Of a DNA stretch of 64,000 nt, positions 1 to 11,610 are shown piece by piece. Numbering within the stretch: the stretch's first letter is position 1; each line of letters opens with the position of its first letter. The DNA lies in the NCBI GenBank assembly GCA_030035585.1, contig CM057472.1:89215601-89279600 (forward strand), given 5' to 3'. A program made the position numbers and the translations under genes. The stretch comes from Dugong dugon. Taxonomy: Eukaryota > Chordata > Mammalia > Sirenia > Dugongidae. The notes beneath the pieces were generated by a model. It saw only the letters and a program-made list of their open reading frames with translations, ran no database searches and was not told the DNA's origin.

Positions 1-102
1 GCAGCGAATGCTTAACTGCATCACCCGGGGACTTCAAACTTTAAATAGCATGACACTAAAATACACATCATTAGTGAAAAGGGTTCTAAAAAATTATCTT
101 AC

Positions 103-210
103 CTGGCCCAGGTTGATGATAAGAAGGCTTATTTCTGACTGGGGCTCCTGTGCTGTATACCGGTTTGGAATAAAAACGTACACTGCCTCCATGGTCTATG
201 AGAGCTATAC
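103..210 (-). CDS. Possible host exon (short, splice-bounded; gene not recognised)
   Basis: Read on the minus strand, a 108-nt block is bounded by an acceptor-like TTCTCAG and a strong donor-like CAG/GTAAGAT. Inside it an ATG in good context (GACCATGG, ATG at 192-190) opens 30 codons that run exactly to the donor in phase 0. The peptide begins MEAVYVFIPNRY and ends IINLGQ, and looks protein-like. A second frame (begins IALIDHGGSVRF) is also open across the whole block, so the block could instead be an internal phase-1 exon. I do not recognise either peptide. No neighbouring exon is visible, because the next exon would lie before position 1 or far to the right. This is the only segment in the window where splice signals and an open frame coincide, but chance occurrence in 64 kb is quite possible. 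Confidence 0.3.
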
Positions 211-559
211 CTGAGAATTAACACTGAAAATTTAATTCTTGATTTGAGATTCCTGTGAGGCATATGAAAGAAATAAACAACACTACTCTGTAGGGACATT
301 TTTACAAACTAGATTATGTGAGATTCCCATTTATATTAACTCACAGCCAGTAATTACAAAACATACAACGAAAGGCTTACTATGAGTAAGAGTCTACAAA
401 AATAATATACAGGAAGATTGGCATTTCCAAAACTTCAAGTAAGAGAATAGTCTGAAAAAATCTACAAAATACATTTTAAATTACTTAAGGACACACACAT
501 GAAGTAACAGAAAACATAAGAACTTCTAGAAGTGAAAAAGCAATGTCACTGCTACCAAG
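211..559. other. Stretch without recognised feature
   Basis: AT-rich DNA with no repeat family, RNA gene or credible frame that I can recognise. If the exon call at 103-210 is right, this is upstream intron or 5' flank on the minus strand. Confidence 0.4.
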
Positions 560-1427
560 GAGTTTAATAGATAGGCTTTTGGTTAGACACAGGTGAAGAA
601 AGAACTAGTGAACTGGAAGGACCGTCTAAATAAATTACACAGAATGCAGCATAAGACAATAAAAAGATAAATGACACTAAAGAGCAACAAAGGCATATTA
701 AGGATATGAGAAATTCCAACGTGACTATGGGAGTTCCAGTACAGAAGAGAGAAGAAGAAATTTTAGAAGATATAATAGCTAAGAATTTTCTAGAACAGAC
801 TGGAATCCTTTGTAATTCTTCAATCCAAGAGAATCAGGTAGAACAATAAATAAATTCTAAACCTAGACACATAAACTAGTAAAACTGCAGAATACCACAG
901 GCAAAAGATCTTAAGGTGATAAAGATAAAGATAATTGATCCGTAATGAAATTACAGTTTTGCTGACAGAAGATACCAGCAACAAAAATAGAGGCCAGATG
1001 ATAATAAAGTATCTTACAAAAGTTGAGAAAACATAACTGTCAGCTTAGAATTCTTTACCCAGGTAAATAACTATTTAATAATAAAGGCAAAATAAAGACA
1101 TTTCTAGAAAAACAAAACAGGCTTTACCCTTCTTTGAAAGAAATATTAAATGATGCCTTTCAGTAAGAAGGAAAGTGAGCACCAGAAGGAAGGACTGGGC
1201 CACAAGGACAATGATGAGCAAAGAAAATGGTAAATATGTGGATAAATCTAAATAAACCAAAAAGCAGTTGCTTTAAACTTTAAGTCAAATAGATATGCTA
1301 GTTTTAAGGGTACTCACTAAAATAATAGAAATAGGATGGAATACTTCCAAATACATAGAGATGAAAAAGAATATTCAACCAAGTTATAGTAAAAGTATAA
1401 ACACACATAAGAATGATATATACCAAA

Positions 1428-1910
1428 TGTCATGGATTAAATTATGTCCCTCAAAAAATGTGTGTATCCATTTGGCTGGGCGATGATTCCAGTATTGTGT
1501 GGTTGTCCTCCATTTTACGATTGTGATTTTATGTTAAAGAGGATTAGGGCGGGATTGCAACACCCTTACTAAGGTGACATTCCTGATGCAATGTAGAGTG
1601 TGGCCTGCACCACCTTTTATCTCTCAAGAGATAAAAGGAAAGGGAAGTAAGCAGAGGGGGGGACCTCATACCACCAAGAAAGCAGTGCCGGGAGTAGAGC
1701 AGGTCCTTTGCACCCAGGGTCCCCGTGCAAAGAAGTGCCTAGCCTGGGGGAAGATTGAGGAGAAGGCCAACAGAGAGAGAAAACCTTCACCTGGAGCTGA
1801 TGCCCTGAATGTGGGCTTTTAGGCTACTTTACTGTGAAGAAATAAATTTCTCTTTGTTGAAGCCATCTGCTTGTGGTTTTCTGCTAGAGCAGTACTAGAA
1901 AACTGAGACA
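1428..1910 (+). mobile_element. Solo LTR, ERVL/MaLR-like fossil
   Basis: The 483-bp block starts TG and ends CA. It is clearly related along its length to the LTR at 25851-26351: shared start TCATGGATTAAATT, shared CCAGTATTGT and GGTTGTCCTC, the same AATAAATTT near the end, and a similar final segment. No internal viral region is present, so it is a solo LTR. It interrupts the HAL1-like fragment. No clear target duplication remains, which suggests it is older or more decayed than the related copy. The MaLR-like placement rests on general layout only. Confidence 0.6.
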
Positions 1911-2038
1911 TTAAGTTCAGGATAGTGGTCATGTCTAAAGATGGAAGGAAGGGAAAGGAATGTGCCTTAGCAATAACTGTAATGTCCACTTCTTTTACCA
2001 CAACAGCATCATTTTCATGCAAATAAGGAAAATGTTAA

Positions 2039-2186
2039 ACCAAACCCACTGCCAATTCTGACTCAGAGCAACCCTATAGGACAGAGTAGAACTGCCCCAT
2101 AGGGTTTCCAAGGAGCAGCTGGTAGATTCGAACTGCAGACATTTTGTAGCAGCCAAGCTCTTAACCACTGAGCCACCAGGGCTCCA
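2039..2186 (-). mobile_element. AfroSINE, short (internal-deletion) form
   Basis: Complement of the tRNA-derived SINE. It reads from the tail (CCAAACCCACTGCCA) through AGAGTAGAACTGCCCCATAG to the tRNA-like head (CACTGAGCCACCAGGGCTCC). It lacks the block of about 45 bp found in the long form. An imperfect target duplication (GAAAATGTTAA against GAAAACTGTTAA) flanks it. It lies inside the 3' part of the HAL1-like element. Confidence 0.9.
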
Positions 2187-2300
2187 GAAAACTGTTAACA
2201 TTTGCCAAATCTGGGTTGTGGGTACATGAACTTCTATCATACTGATTTTTGTGTATTACTATATTTTTGTGATATTTCATCATTAATTATTTTAAAAGTT

Positions 2301-3683
2301 AAGAAGGCAAATGAGTTTAGCTAAGCCAACATAATAAGAAAGGCTTAATTACTATTGCTGGGTAATAAACAACTATCCATGCATTTATATATTAAAAAAA
2401 AAAGTCAGAGTAGGCTAAACTAATCAGGTAGCAGGCCTAAAGAAAACAAGTTTAAAAATGTCTAATATCTATTCTGTATCCTTTAGGACTCCTTTCTACG
2501 TGGTTTGTCTAAGATTCTTTATGAAAGTACTTAAGGTAAAATATGTATATTTTGATATGTATTATATATACCAAAACCTTGTGTTATAATTCTAAGGATC
2601 ATTCCATCAGTGGTCAGAAATGGAGATGAACGAATAACAAACAATATTAGGTGGGATTAAAAGCAAATGCTAAAAATCAAACACTATCTGGTAAAGCTAT
2701 TTGCAAGGCTATGGTGATATATAAAACGGTTTAAAACATACACGTAAGAAAATTAGAAAGACTAAATAGGGATCCCACTCTAGATTAGTCTTTAAAATTC
2801 ATTTGCTTTCTGATTTCTCAAATGTCATGCTCTAGACCTGCTGTGATGTACTTTTGCTTTGGCTTCAAAGAATTTCTAACCTCGGCATTTTTCACTGTTA
2901 ACTCAAGCCCGTTGCTGTTTGTAAAGAGTTTCTTTTTCCACTCAACATCATATGAAAATCACGCTTCTTTTTTTTTTTAATGACTCATACCTTACAGTAT
3001 GTTGTTTATTAATTCCAAAACAATTCCTGTTAGTGACTGTTATGATATCCCCAGGAGAATGAAGGCTAAAATTAGACCTTTTGGCTTTCAGCTTGTTCCT
3101 GGGCAGGTATGTGCGTGCTGTGACCTTTCCCCTCTCCAGCAGCTCATTGCTTATAAGGCAGCAACATAAGGGCAAAAGTCAGAGCAATGGAACTGCCTGC
3201 CTAACTTTTAAAATTGAAGCAGACAGGTACAATAAGGCAAAAGAAAAACATGTGCCCACAGCTGTGGTGACAAACTTTAGAAAACTATTTGTGGCATTCA
3301 TTGTGCAGCTAAGAATAAGCATGTGTATGGGAGTGGGTTTTTGTTTGTTTGGTTGGTTGTTTTGTTATTTGTTTGTTCTTGCCTTTACACAAAGATGGCA
3401 TCTTTAAATGATTTATATTTCACTGAATTGGACCTCCAAGTTGACCTATCCTGGACAATCTCATTTATTTAAGATTTAAAACACTGTCTGCTTCAAGTTT
3501 CATCAGCTCCAATCAGAACTATAAAATGTTAGAACTTACATTAATATTTTATATAACAAAAACAAAATAAATTCTTGATGATTTGCCAAAGCCATGAAGC
3601 AGAACAGGAACCAGAATGCTACATGCTCTTATCACATGGGAGGATCTCAATATACATTGGGTGAACTGAATGATGAACTACAG
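2301..3683. other. Stretch without recognised feature
   Basis: About 1.4 kb with no repeat, RNA gene or coding signal that I can name. Short A and T runs occur (2393-2403, 2968-2979), as does a GTTT-rich patch near 3340-3375. The small open frames here have no protein-like features. Confidence 0.4.
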
Positions 3684-4167
3684 CAGAGGTCAGCAAATTT
3701 TTTCTGTAAATGGCCAGATACATATTTTAGGTTTTACAGGCCATATACCTGTTGCCGTCGAGTTGATTCTGACTCCTAGCAACCCTATAGGACAGAGTAG
3801 AACTGCCCCATAGGGTTTTCAAGGCTATTATCTTCAGGGAACCGGACTGCTACATCTTTCTCCGGCTGAGCAGCTGGTAGGTTCGAACTGCCAACCTTCT
3901 GGTTAGCAGCAGAGCACTCGTGTTTCAACTATTCAAATCTGCTATGGTAGTGGGAAAGCAACTTTAGGTAATACATAGACAAATGAGTGTGGCTATAGTC
4001 CAACAAAATTTTATTTATGGACTCTGAAATTTGAGGTTCATACAATTTTCACATGCCACAAAAAATTATTCTTCTTTTGAGTTTTTCAAGCTTTAAAATA
4101 GAAAAACTATTCTTAGCTGATGGGCCACACAGAAACAGGCAGCAAGCCAGAATCGTTTGCCAACCCC
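3684..4167. mobile_element. hAT (Charlie-type) MITE, split by a SINE
   Basis: The left end CAGAGGTCAGCAAA and right end GTTTGCCAACCCC are imperfect terminal inverted repeats. Interior segments (TTTTCTGTAAATGGCCAGAT, AACTATTCAAATCTGC, AATGAGTGTGGCTATAGT, CAAAATTTTATTTATGG) follow the order of the common mammalian hAT MITE with GGTCGGCAAAC ends. I do not commit to a MER number. The element is non-autonomous with no transposase. A SINE splits it after GGCCATAT at about 3744. Confidence 0.7.
3745..3928 (-). mobile_element. AfroSINE, long form, head missing
   Basis: Complementary orientation: tail GTTGCCGTCGAGTTGATTC, then the body, then the extra internal block (ACATCTTTCTCC), ending near the TTCGAA box. 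The tRNA A-box end is not recognisable, so the copy looks 5'-truncated. It sits inside the hAT MITE and is younger than it. Confidence 0.8.
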
Positions 4168-4350
4168 AAAAAGAGTTTTGTGATTTTGTAAGCCATTTAG
4201 ACTTTATTTTTCAAAATTACATATGGAATATAAAGGATAAAATTGAAGAGCATACTAAGAAACATGGATAACAACTTAAAGCATGAGCAAGGTAGTCAGA
4301 CTATTAATTAATTAAAAAAATGTATACGTAATTATACATGTATAATACAG

Positions 4351-4514
4351 GTCAAAGGTTAGCAGTTTGAACCTACGCAGAGGCACCTTGGAAGAAAGGT
4401 CTGGGGCTCTGCTTCCGAAAGGTCAGAACTTTGAACACTTTATAAAGTACAGTTCTCTGCAACACATGGTATTGCCAGGAGTCAGAAATGACTCAATGGC
4501 AACTGCTTTTGTTT
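4351..4514 (+). mobile_element. AfroSINE-related SINE, older variant, head missing
   Basis: Plus orientation: AAAGGTTAGCAGTTTGAACC, a variant middle with AGAGGCACCTTGGAAGAAAGG, then tail CAATGGCAACTG followed by a T-rich end. The middle differs from the common forms and matches the copies at 20369 and 62683, so this is a separate subfamily. Confidence 0.75.
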
Positions 4515-5137
4515 TTTTGAATGTAGATCACATATTTTTTCTTCTAAAGTAGATTCACAAAAGACTAGAAACCTATAGATCATCTACCTACTAATTGAAA
4601 GCAACGCATATCTTGCAAATACACATACATTGATTTGAGTTTAATTTTATAATAATCTAAGCCTAAATAAATATCTAAAGCAGGAATTCTTAATTTGGGG
4701 CCTATATACCTATACTTAGAATCAATGCTTAGTCGTCAGGAATTTCCTGAATTCTTGATTTTTTAAATAATAAACAAATATTTGTGTATATCTGTATTTT
4801 TCTGTAGAGTTGGTAAAGCTTTCATCAGATCTTAAAAGGGATTGATAGTTCAGAAACCATTAATCTAGGTAGCAGATTGGAAATGATTGTATAATAGGTC
4901 CAATTACTATTCTTCTGAATCTTCAATATGTGAAAGCAATATCATTAAAAAAAAGAAAGGAAAAACAGAAAAAAGAACGCAAATATCTAAAAGCTTGGAA
5001 CTCTACTAGTATTAAATGAAACACATATTAAAAAACAGTAATTTCCTTCCAGAAGTGATTTTTAAGATATCAAATTAGTTTTTTCATTCAACTCCAATAC
5101 CAAGTGGAACTACTTTTAAAAGCCACAAAATAGGAAC
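4515..5137. other. Stretch without recognised feature
   Basis: AT-rich, with no recognisable repeat or coding signal. Confidence 0.4.
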
Positions 5138-5266
5138 TGCGGTAGGCTGAATAATGGCCCCTAAAGACATCCAGGTCCTGATCCCAGAACCGTATCAAAG
5201 TGTTACTTTTCATGTAAAAGAGATTTTGCAAACGTGATGGGATTAAGGATTTTTTTCTTTTATTGG

Positions 5267-5612
5267 ACTTCTGGTGAAGGCTTACAGAACAAACAGTTTC
5301 TCATGAAACAGTAGTACACATATTGTTCTATGACATTGGTTAACAACTCTATAACATGTCAACCCTCGCCCTTCTCAACCTTTTTTTTTTTTTTTGGTGA
5401 AAATATACATAGCCAAAGATACACCATTTCAAAAATTTCCACATGCACAGTTCAGTGACATCTACTACGCTCTTCCAAAAGTGCTGCTATTCTCACTTTA
5501 GATGACGGCTTACAGAACAAAATAGTTCCTCATTTAACAATTAGTACACATGTTGCCCTATGACAATGGTTAACAACCTCACAACACATCAACACTATCC
5601 TTACTCAACCTT
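5267..5612 (-). repeat. Internal duplication in the L1 copy-1 3' UTR
   Basis: Two related units of about 115 bp (5267-5380 and 5497-5612) share GGCTTACAGAACAAA, GTAGTACACAT/TTAGTACACAT, TGACATTGGTTAACAAC/TGACAATGGTTAACAAC and a CTCAACC end. Between them lie a T-run (5382-5395) and an older L1-type 3' UTR segment containing GAAAATATACATAGCC. The same arrangement occurs in the truncated copy at 23399, so it belongs to the source subfamily rather than to this locus. Confidence 0.85.
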
Positions 5613-6422
5613 GGGTTCCATATCACCAGCTTTCCTGTCCCCTTCTGCCTTCTGGCCCTTGTCCCTGGACTGCTGTGCCTCATTAGTCCCATTTGATTTT
5701 AAGGGGCTGTCCACTCCCTGGCTGAACGGTGAACCCTGGAGATGAATTCACCACTGAGCTAAAAGGGTGTCTGGGGGCCATACTCTCAGGGTTCCTCCAG
5801 TCTCCCTTAGGCCAGTAAATCTGGTCTTCTTTGTGTGTGGGTTAGAATTTTGTTCTACATCCGTCTCCAGCTCTGTCCAGAACCCTCTGTTGTGATTGCG
5901 GTCAGAGCAGTCAGTGGCGGTAGCCGGGCACCATCTAGCTGTACTGGACTCAGTCTGGTGGAGGCCTTGGTAGCTGTGGTCCATTAGTCCTTCGGACTAA
6001 TCTTTTCCTTATATCCTGTTCTCTTCATTCTCCCTTGCTCTCAAAGGGATGAGACCAGTGGAGTATCTTAGATGGCTGCTCACAGGCTTTTAAGGCCTCA
6101 GACGCTACTCACCAAGGTAGAATGTAGAACATTGTATTTATAAACTGTGTTATGCCAATTGAGCTAGATGTTGCCCGAGACCATGGTCCCCGCAGCCCTC
6201 TACCCAACAATTCAGTCCCTCAGGGAGTTTGGATGTGTCTATGGAGCTTCCATGACCCTTCCTTGTACAAGTTGTGCTGGTTTCCCCTGTATTGTGCACT
6301 GTCTCACCCTTCACCTAAGATACCACTTATCTATTGCCTATTTAGTACTTCCCCCCTACCCCTCCCATCCCGGTAACCAACAAAGATTGTTACATTATGT
6401 GTGTGAACTTTTTCATGGGTTT

Positions 6423-9400
6423 TTACAATAGAGATCTCATACAATATTTGTCCCTTTGTGATTGACTTATTTCACTCAGCATAATGTCCTCCAGTCTCAT
6501 CCATGTTATGAGATGCTTCACAGATACATTATTGTTCTTTCTTGTTGCATAGTACTCCCTTGTGTGTATGTACCATAATTTGTTTATCCATTCATCTGTT
6601 GACGGACATCTAGGTTGTTTCCATCCTTCTGCTATTGTGAACAATGCTGCCATGAACATATGCCATGCATATGTCTATTCAAGTGATGACTCTTAGTTCT
6701 CTAGGATATATTCCTAGGAGTGGGATTGCTGGATTGAATGGTATGTCTATTTCTAGCTTTCTGAGGAAGCGCCATATCATTTTCCAAAATGGTTGTATCA
6801 TTTTGCATTCCCACCAGCAGTGCATAAGAGTTCCGATCTCCCTGCAGCCCCTCCAACATTTATTATTTCCAGTGTTTTTGATTCGGGCCAGTAATGCCGG
6901 GGTGAGATGGTATCTCATTGTGGTTTTAATTTGCATTTCTCTAATGGCTAGTTATTGCGAGCATCTCCTCATGTGTCTGTTGGCCATTTGAATGTCTTCT
7001 TTGGTGAAGTGTCTGTTCATTTCCTTTGGCCATTTTTCAATAGGATTATTTGTCTTTTTGTTGTAGAGGTGTTGGATTTTCTTGTAGATTACAGAGATTA
7101 GACCTTTGTCTGACTTGTACTGTCCAAAAATTTTTTCCCAGTCTGTAGGTTCTCTTTTTACTCTTTTGGTGAAGTCTTTTGAAGAGCATAGGTGTTTGAT
7201 TTTTAGAAGATCCCAGTTATTTAGCTTACCTTTTGGGGTTTGTGCGTTGATGGTTATGGTCTGTATCCTGTTAAGGCCGTGTATTAAGGCCTGTAGTGTT
7301 GGTCCTATTTTTTTTTCTATGAACTTTATAGTTTTAGGCTTTATATTCAGGTCTTTGATCCATTTTGAAGTAGTTTTTGTATACGGTGTGAGGTATGGGT
7401 CCTGTTTCAGTTTTTTGCATATGGATATCCAGTTTTGCCAGCACCATTTGTTAAAAAGACTGTCTTTTCCCCATTTGATGGACTTTGGGCCCTTGTCAAA
7501 GATCAGGTGACCAGAGGTGGATGCATTTACATCTGGGTTCTCAATTCTGTTCCATTGGTCAATGGATCTGTCATTGTACCAGTACCGGGCTGTTTTGACT
7601 ACTGTAGCTGTATAGTAGGTTCTGAAGTCAGGTAGTGTGAGTCCTCCCACTTTATTCTTCTTCTTCAGTAGTGCTTTACTTATTCGGGGCTTCTTCCCTT
7701 TCCATATAAAGTTCATAATTAGTTTTTCCATCTCTTTGAAGAATGTTGTTGGCATTTGGATTGGGATTGCGTTGTATATGTAAATTGCTTTAGGTAGAAT
7801 AGTCATTTTCACAATGTTGAGTTTACCTATCCATGAGCATGGTATGTTTTTCCATGTATGTAGATCCTTTTGGGTTTCTTGCAGTAGTGTTTTGTAGTTT
7901 TCTTTGTATAGGTCTTTTACATCCCTGGTTAGATTTATTCCTAAGTATTTCATCTTTTTAGGGGCTATTATAAATGGTATTGTTTTCCTAATTTCCTTTT
8001 CATCGTTCCCCTTATTAGTGTATAGGAATCCCACTGATTTTTGTATGTTTATCTTGTATCCTGCTACTCTGCTGAATCTTTCTATTAGTTCCAGTAGACT
8101 TCTCGTGGAGTCTTTAGGGTTTTCTATGTATAGTATCATATCATCTGCAAACAGGGACAGTTTAACTTCTTCATTACCAATTTGGATGCCCTTTACTTCT
8201 TTTTCTTGTCTTATTGCTCTAGGAGAACTTCCAGCACAATGTTAAATAGGAGTGCTCATAAAGGGCATACTTGTCTTGTTCCTGTTTTCAAGGGGAATGT
8301 TTTCAGCCTCTCTCTATTAAGAATGATGTTGGCTGTTGGTTTCGAATAGATGCCCTTTATTATGTTGAGAAATTTCCCTTCTGTACCCATTTTATTGAGA
8401 GTTTTTATCAGGAAAGAGTGTTGGACTTTGCCAAATGCCTTCTCTGCATCAATTGAGATGATCATGTGATTCTTTTCTTTCCTTTTATTTATGTGGTGGA
8501 TTACGTTGATTGATTTTCTAATGTTGAACCATCCTTGCATACCTGGTATGAATCCTACTTGGTCATGGTGTATTATTTTTTTGATATGATGCTGAATTCT
8601 ATTGGCTAGAATTTTGTCCAGAATTTTTGCACCTATATTCATGAGAGGTATTGGTATGTAAATTTTTTTTTTTTTTTTTTGTGACATCTTTGCCTAGTTT
8701 TGGTATCAGCGTTATGCTGGCTTCATAGAATGAATTTGGAAGTGCTGCTTCCTTTTCTATGCTCTGAAATTGCTTGAGTAGTACCGGTACAAGCTCTTCT
8801 GTAAATGTTTTGTAGAATTCTCCAGTGAAGCCATCTGGGCCAGGGCTTTTTTTGGTGGGAGTTTTTTTTTTATTACCTTTTCAATCTCTTCTCTTGTTAT
8901 GGGTCTGTTCAGATATTCAACATCACTTTGTTGTAGTTTGGGTAGATAGTGTGTTTCTACTAATTTATCCATTTCCTCTGGGTTTTCAAATTTGTTGGAA
9001 TATAGTTTTTCATAATATTCTGTTATAATCCTTTTTATTTCAGTTGGGTCTGTTGTAATGTCACCCATTTCATTTCTTATTTGGGTTATTTGTGTCTTCT
9101 CCTGTTTTCTTTTTGTCAGTCTGGACAGTGGTTTGTCAATTTTGTTGATTCTTTCAAAGAACCAACTTTTGGTTTTGCTGATTCTTTCTATTGTTTTTCT
9201 GTTCTCTATTTCGTTGATTTCTGCTCTGATCTTTACTATTTCCTTTCTTCTGGTGGCTGTGGGCTTTTTTTGCTGTTCTCTTTCTATTTGTTTGAGTTCT
9301 GTGGTTAATGTTTTGATTTTGTCCCTTTCTTCTTTTTTGATATGTGCATCTATTGCTATAAGTTGTCCTCTGAGGACTGCCTTTGCCGTGTCCCAAAGGT

Positions 9401-10256
9401 TTTGGTATGATGTGTTTTCATTCTCATTTGATTCTAGGAATTTTTTGATTCCATCTCTGATTTCTTCTATTACCCAATGATGTGTAAGCAGGGTATTATT
9501 CAGTTTCCATGTAATTGATCTTTTTTCCTTGCTCTTTCTGTTGTTAATTTCTACCTTGATGGCATTGTGGTCAGAGAAGATACTTTGAATTACCTCAACG
9601 TTTTGGATCTTGTTGATGACTGCTCTGTGGCCTAAGATGTGGTCTATTATGGAGAACATTCCATGTGCATTGGGAAAGAATGTGTACTTTGCAGCGGTTG
9701 GATATAGTGTTCTATATATGTCTATGAGGTCAAGTTGGCTGATTGTGCCCTTTAGGTCTTCTGCATCTTTGCTGAGTTTCTTCTTAGTTGTTCTGTTCTT
9801 TACCGAGAGCGGTGTGTTGAAGTCTCCTATCATTATATTGGAACTGCCACTTTCTCTTTTCAATGTTGTTAGAGTTGGTTTTATGTATTTTGGAGCCCTG
9901 TCATTGGGTGCGTAGATGTTTATTATGGTTATGTCTTCATGATGGATAGTCCCCTTAATCTTTATATAGTGTCCTTCTTTGTCTTTTATGGTGGATTTTG
10001 TTTTAAAGTCTATTTTATCTGAGATTAGTATTGCCACTCCTGCTCTTTCTTGGTAGTTGTTAGCTTGATATATTCTTTTCCAACCTTTGACTTTTAATAA
10101 ATTCCCATCTTTGTTTCTAAGGTGTGTCTCTTGTAGACAGCATATTGATGGATCCTGTTTTCTTATCCATTCTGTCACCCTCCGTCTATTTATGGGTGCA
10201 TTGAGTCCATTTACATTCAGTGTAATTACTGATAGATGTGAGTTTGTTGGTGTCAT
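6423..10256 (-). pseudogene. L1 ORF2 (endonuclease-reverse transcriptase), copy 1
   Basis: ORF2 encodes the endonuclease and reverse transcriptase that nick the target and copy L1 RNA. The first 499 codons (10256-8757) are open and hold the whole endonuclease. N14, E43, Y115, D145, N147, T192, D205 and H230 all sit at the positions known for human L1. The reverse transcriptase follows in other frames: GTRQVCPL near 8260, the FADD box at about 8150-8140, and a long C-terminal frame (8139-6952). The C-terminus ends in a DKYC-containing tail near 6430. I see about five frame breaks: an A-run near 8860, an A-run insertion at 8655-8674, a slip near 8220, and two near 6950 and 6670. The catalytic FADD is kept but the protein cannot be made whole. 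Confidence 0.9.
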
Positions 10257-10639
10257 TTTGTAGTGCTTTTTTTGTGGTGCTGAAGTTTTCTTTGTTCTTC
10301 TTACTTTCTTGTGCTGAGTTACTTTTTTTTTGGATTTTTTTTTTTCATTTCTTTTGTTTTTGTAGGTTTTGTTTTTGCTGAGACTTTAAGTTTTTCCTCT
10401 TTATTTTTATGAGTATGTTTGTTAACTTTCTTTGTGGTTACAATGAATTTTACCCTTATCTTTCTAAGTTTGAAGCAGTCTACCATTACTTGGTATCACC
10501 TTGCCTTCCTCTCATTAGAAGATTCTATACCTATGCCGTTTATTCCCTCTTTTATTCTTTTGATGTTGTGTCATTTAGTGATTAACTGCTCTGATTCCCT
10601 GTTGTATTTCTTTTGGTTTGGATAGTCCTTGAGAGTTCA

Positions 10640-11610
10640 TTTCCTAGATTGGTAACTGGCTGGTACTATCCTGCATCCCAGATTCTGCCTGTGAGCTGAC
10701 GCTGGTTGTTCTGAGATCGAAGAATTCCCTTTAATAATTCTTGTAAGTTTGGTTTGGCTTTTACATATTCCCTTAATTTCTGTTTATCTGGAAATGACCT
10801 AATTTCACCATCATATTTGAATGAGAGTTTTGCAGGATATATTATTCCTGGTTCGCAATTTTTTTCTTTCAAGATTTTATATATGTTATTCCATTGCCGC
10901 TTGCCTGCATGGTTTCTGCCGAATCATCTGAGCTTAGTCTTATTGTTTCTCCTCTGTATGTGACTTCTTGTTTTTCTCTCAGGATTCTTTGTTTGGTTTT
11001 GGTGAGTGTGATTATGATATGCCTTGGTGATTTTCTTTTGGGGTCTCTCCTATATGGGGTTTGTTGAGCTTCTTGGATGGCCAGCTTTTCATCTTTCATG
11101 ATGTTGCGGAAGTTTTCTGTCAGCAGTTCTTCAATGATCCTCTCTGTGTTTTCTGTTTTCTCCCCTTGTTCTGGAACTCCAATCACTTGAAAATTTTTGA
11201 TTTTGATCGTATCCCACATAACTCTCAGGGTCTCTTCATTTTTCTTTGTTCTTTTTTCTGAGTTTTTCTGAAACAGAGTTGTATCCAAGTGTTTGTCTCC
11301 AATTCCACTGATCCTGTCTTCCACCGTTTCAAATCTACTTCTCAGCCCTTCTATGACACCGTCCATTTCTAAAATCTTGTTGTGTATCTTTTGGATTTCT
11401 AACTGTTGTTTTTGTATAATTTCCAGTTGTGAATTTATTTTGGCATTTTATTCTTGCATTATTTTCCTGAATTCTTCCAATTTTATGTCTGTTTTTTCCA
11501 TGAATTTGTCTAATTTTTCCTCATTTTTGTCTGCTTTTTGCTTCAGCTCTTAGAGAATTCTGAGTATTAGAGATTTGAATTCCCTATCAGGTAGTTCTAG
11601 TGCCTTTTCT
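10640..11610 (-). pseudogene. L1 ORF1 (RNA-binding protein), copy 1
   Basis: ORF1 makes the RNA-binding chaperone that coats L1 RNA. On the minus strand a frame at 11366-10869 covers the C-terminal half: a coiled-coil-like start (RFETVEDRISGI), VIGVPEQGEK, the conserved RDPKRKSPRHIII segment, and RGETIRLSSDDSAETMQA. The last part continues in another frame (10872-10666) with RIIYPAKLSF-like and FPDKQKLREY segments. Upstream, a lysine/glutamate-rich stretch (11553-11450) ends in a stop. At least two breaks separate these pieces. It is followed after about 400 bp by ORF2, the normal order. Confidence 0.85.

Larger units (their letters stand above)
560..2300 (+). mobile_element. HAL1-like (half-L1) LINE fragment, interrupted twice
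   Basis: From about 560 to 1200 the plus strand resembles a decayed L1-type ORF1. It shows recognisable stretches such as GGGAGTTCCAG, the segment ending AGTAAAACTGCAGAATACCA, and CTTAGAATTCTTTACCCAG, in the usual ORF1 order. By about 2190-2290 the sequence reads like an L1M/HAL1 3' end (GTTAACATTTGCCAAATCTGGG, then GATATTTCATCATTAATT). ORF1 is therefore followed within about 1 kb by the 3' end with no ORF2, which is the layout of HAL1 elements. A solo LTR (1428-1910) and an AfroSINE (2039-2186) sit inside it and are younger. The frame is thoroughly broken. The exact subfamily is not determined. Confidence 0.55.

Noticed and set aside
7106-7510. Plus-strand frames across the L1 ORF2 region, rich in F, L and S
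   Set aside because: Antisense shadows of ORF2; the composition follows from complementing A-rich coding DNA.
6952-8139. 395-codon minus-strand frame as a host gene
   Set aside because: It is the C-terminal half of L1 ORF2, in order with the endonuclease and FADD box upstream.
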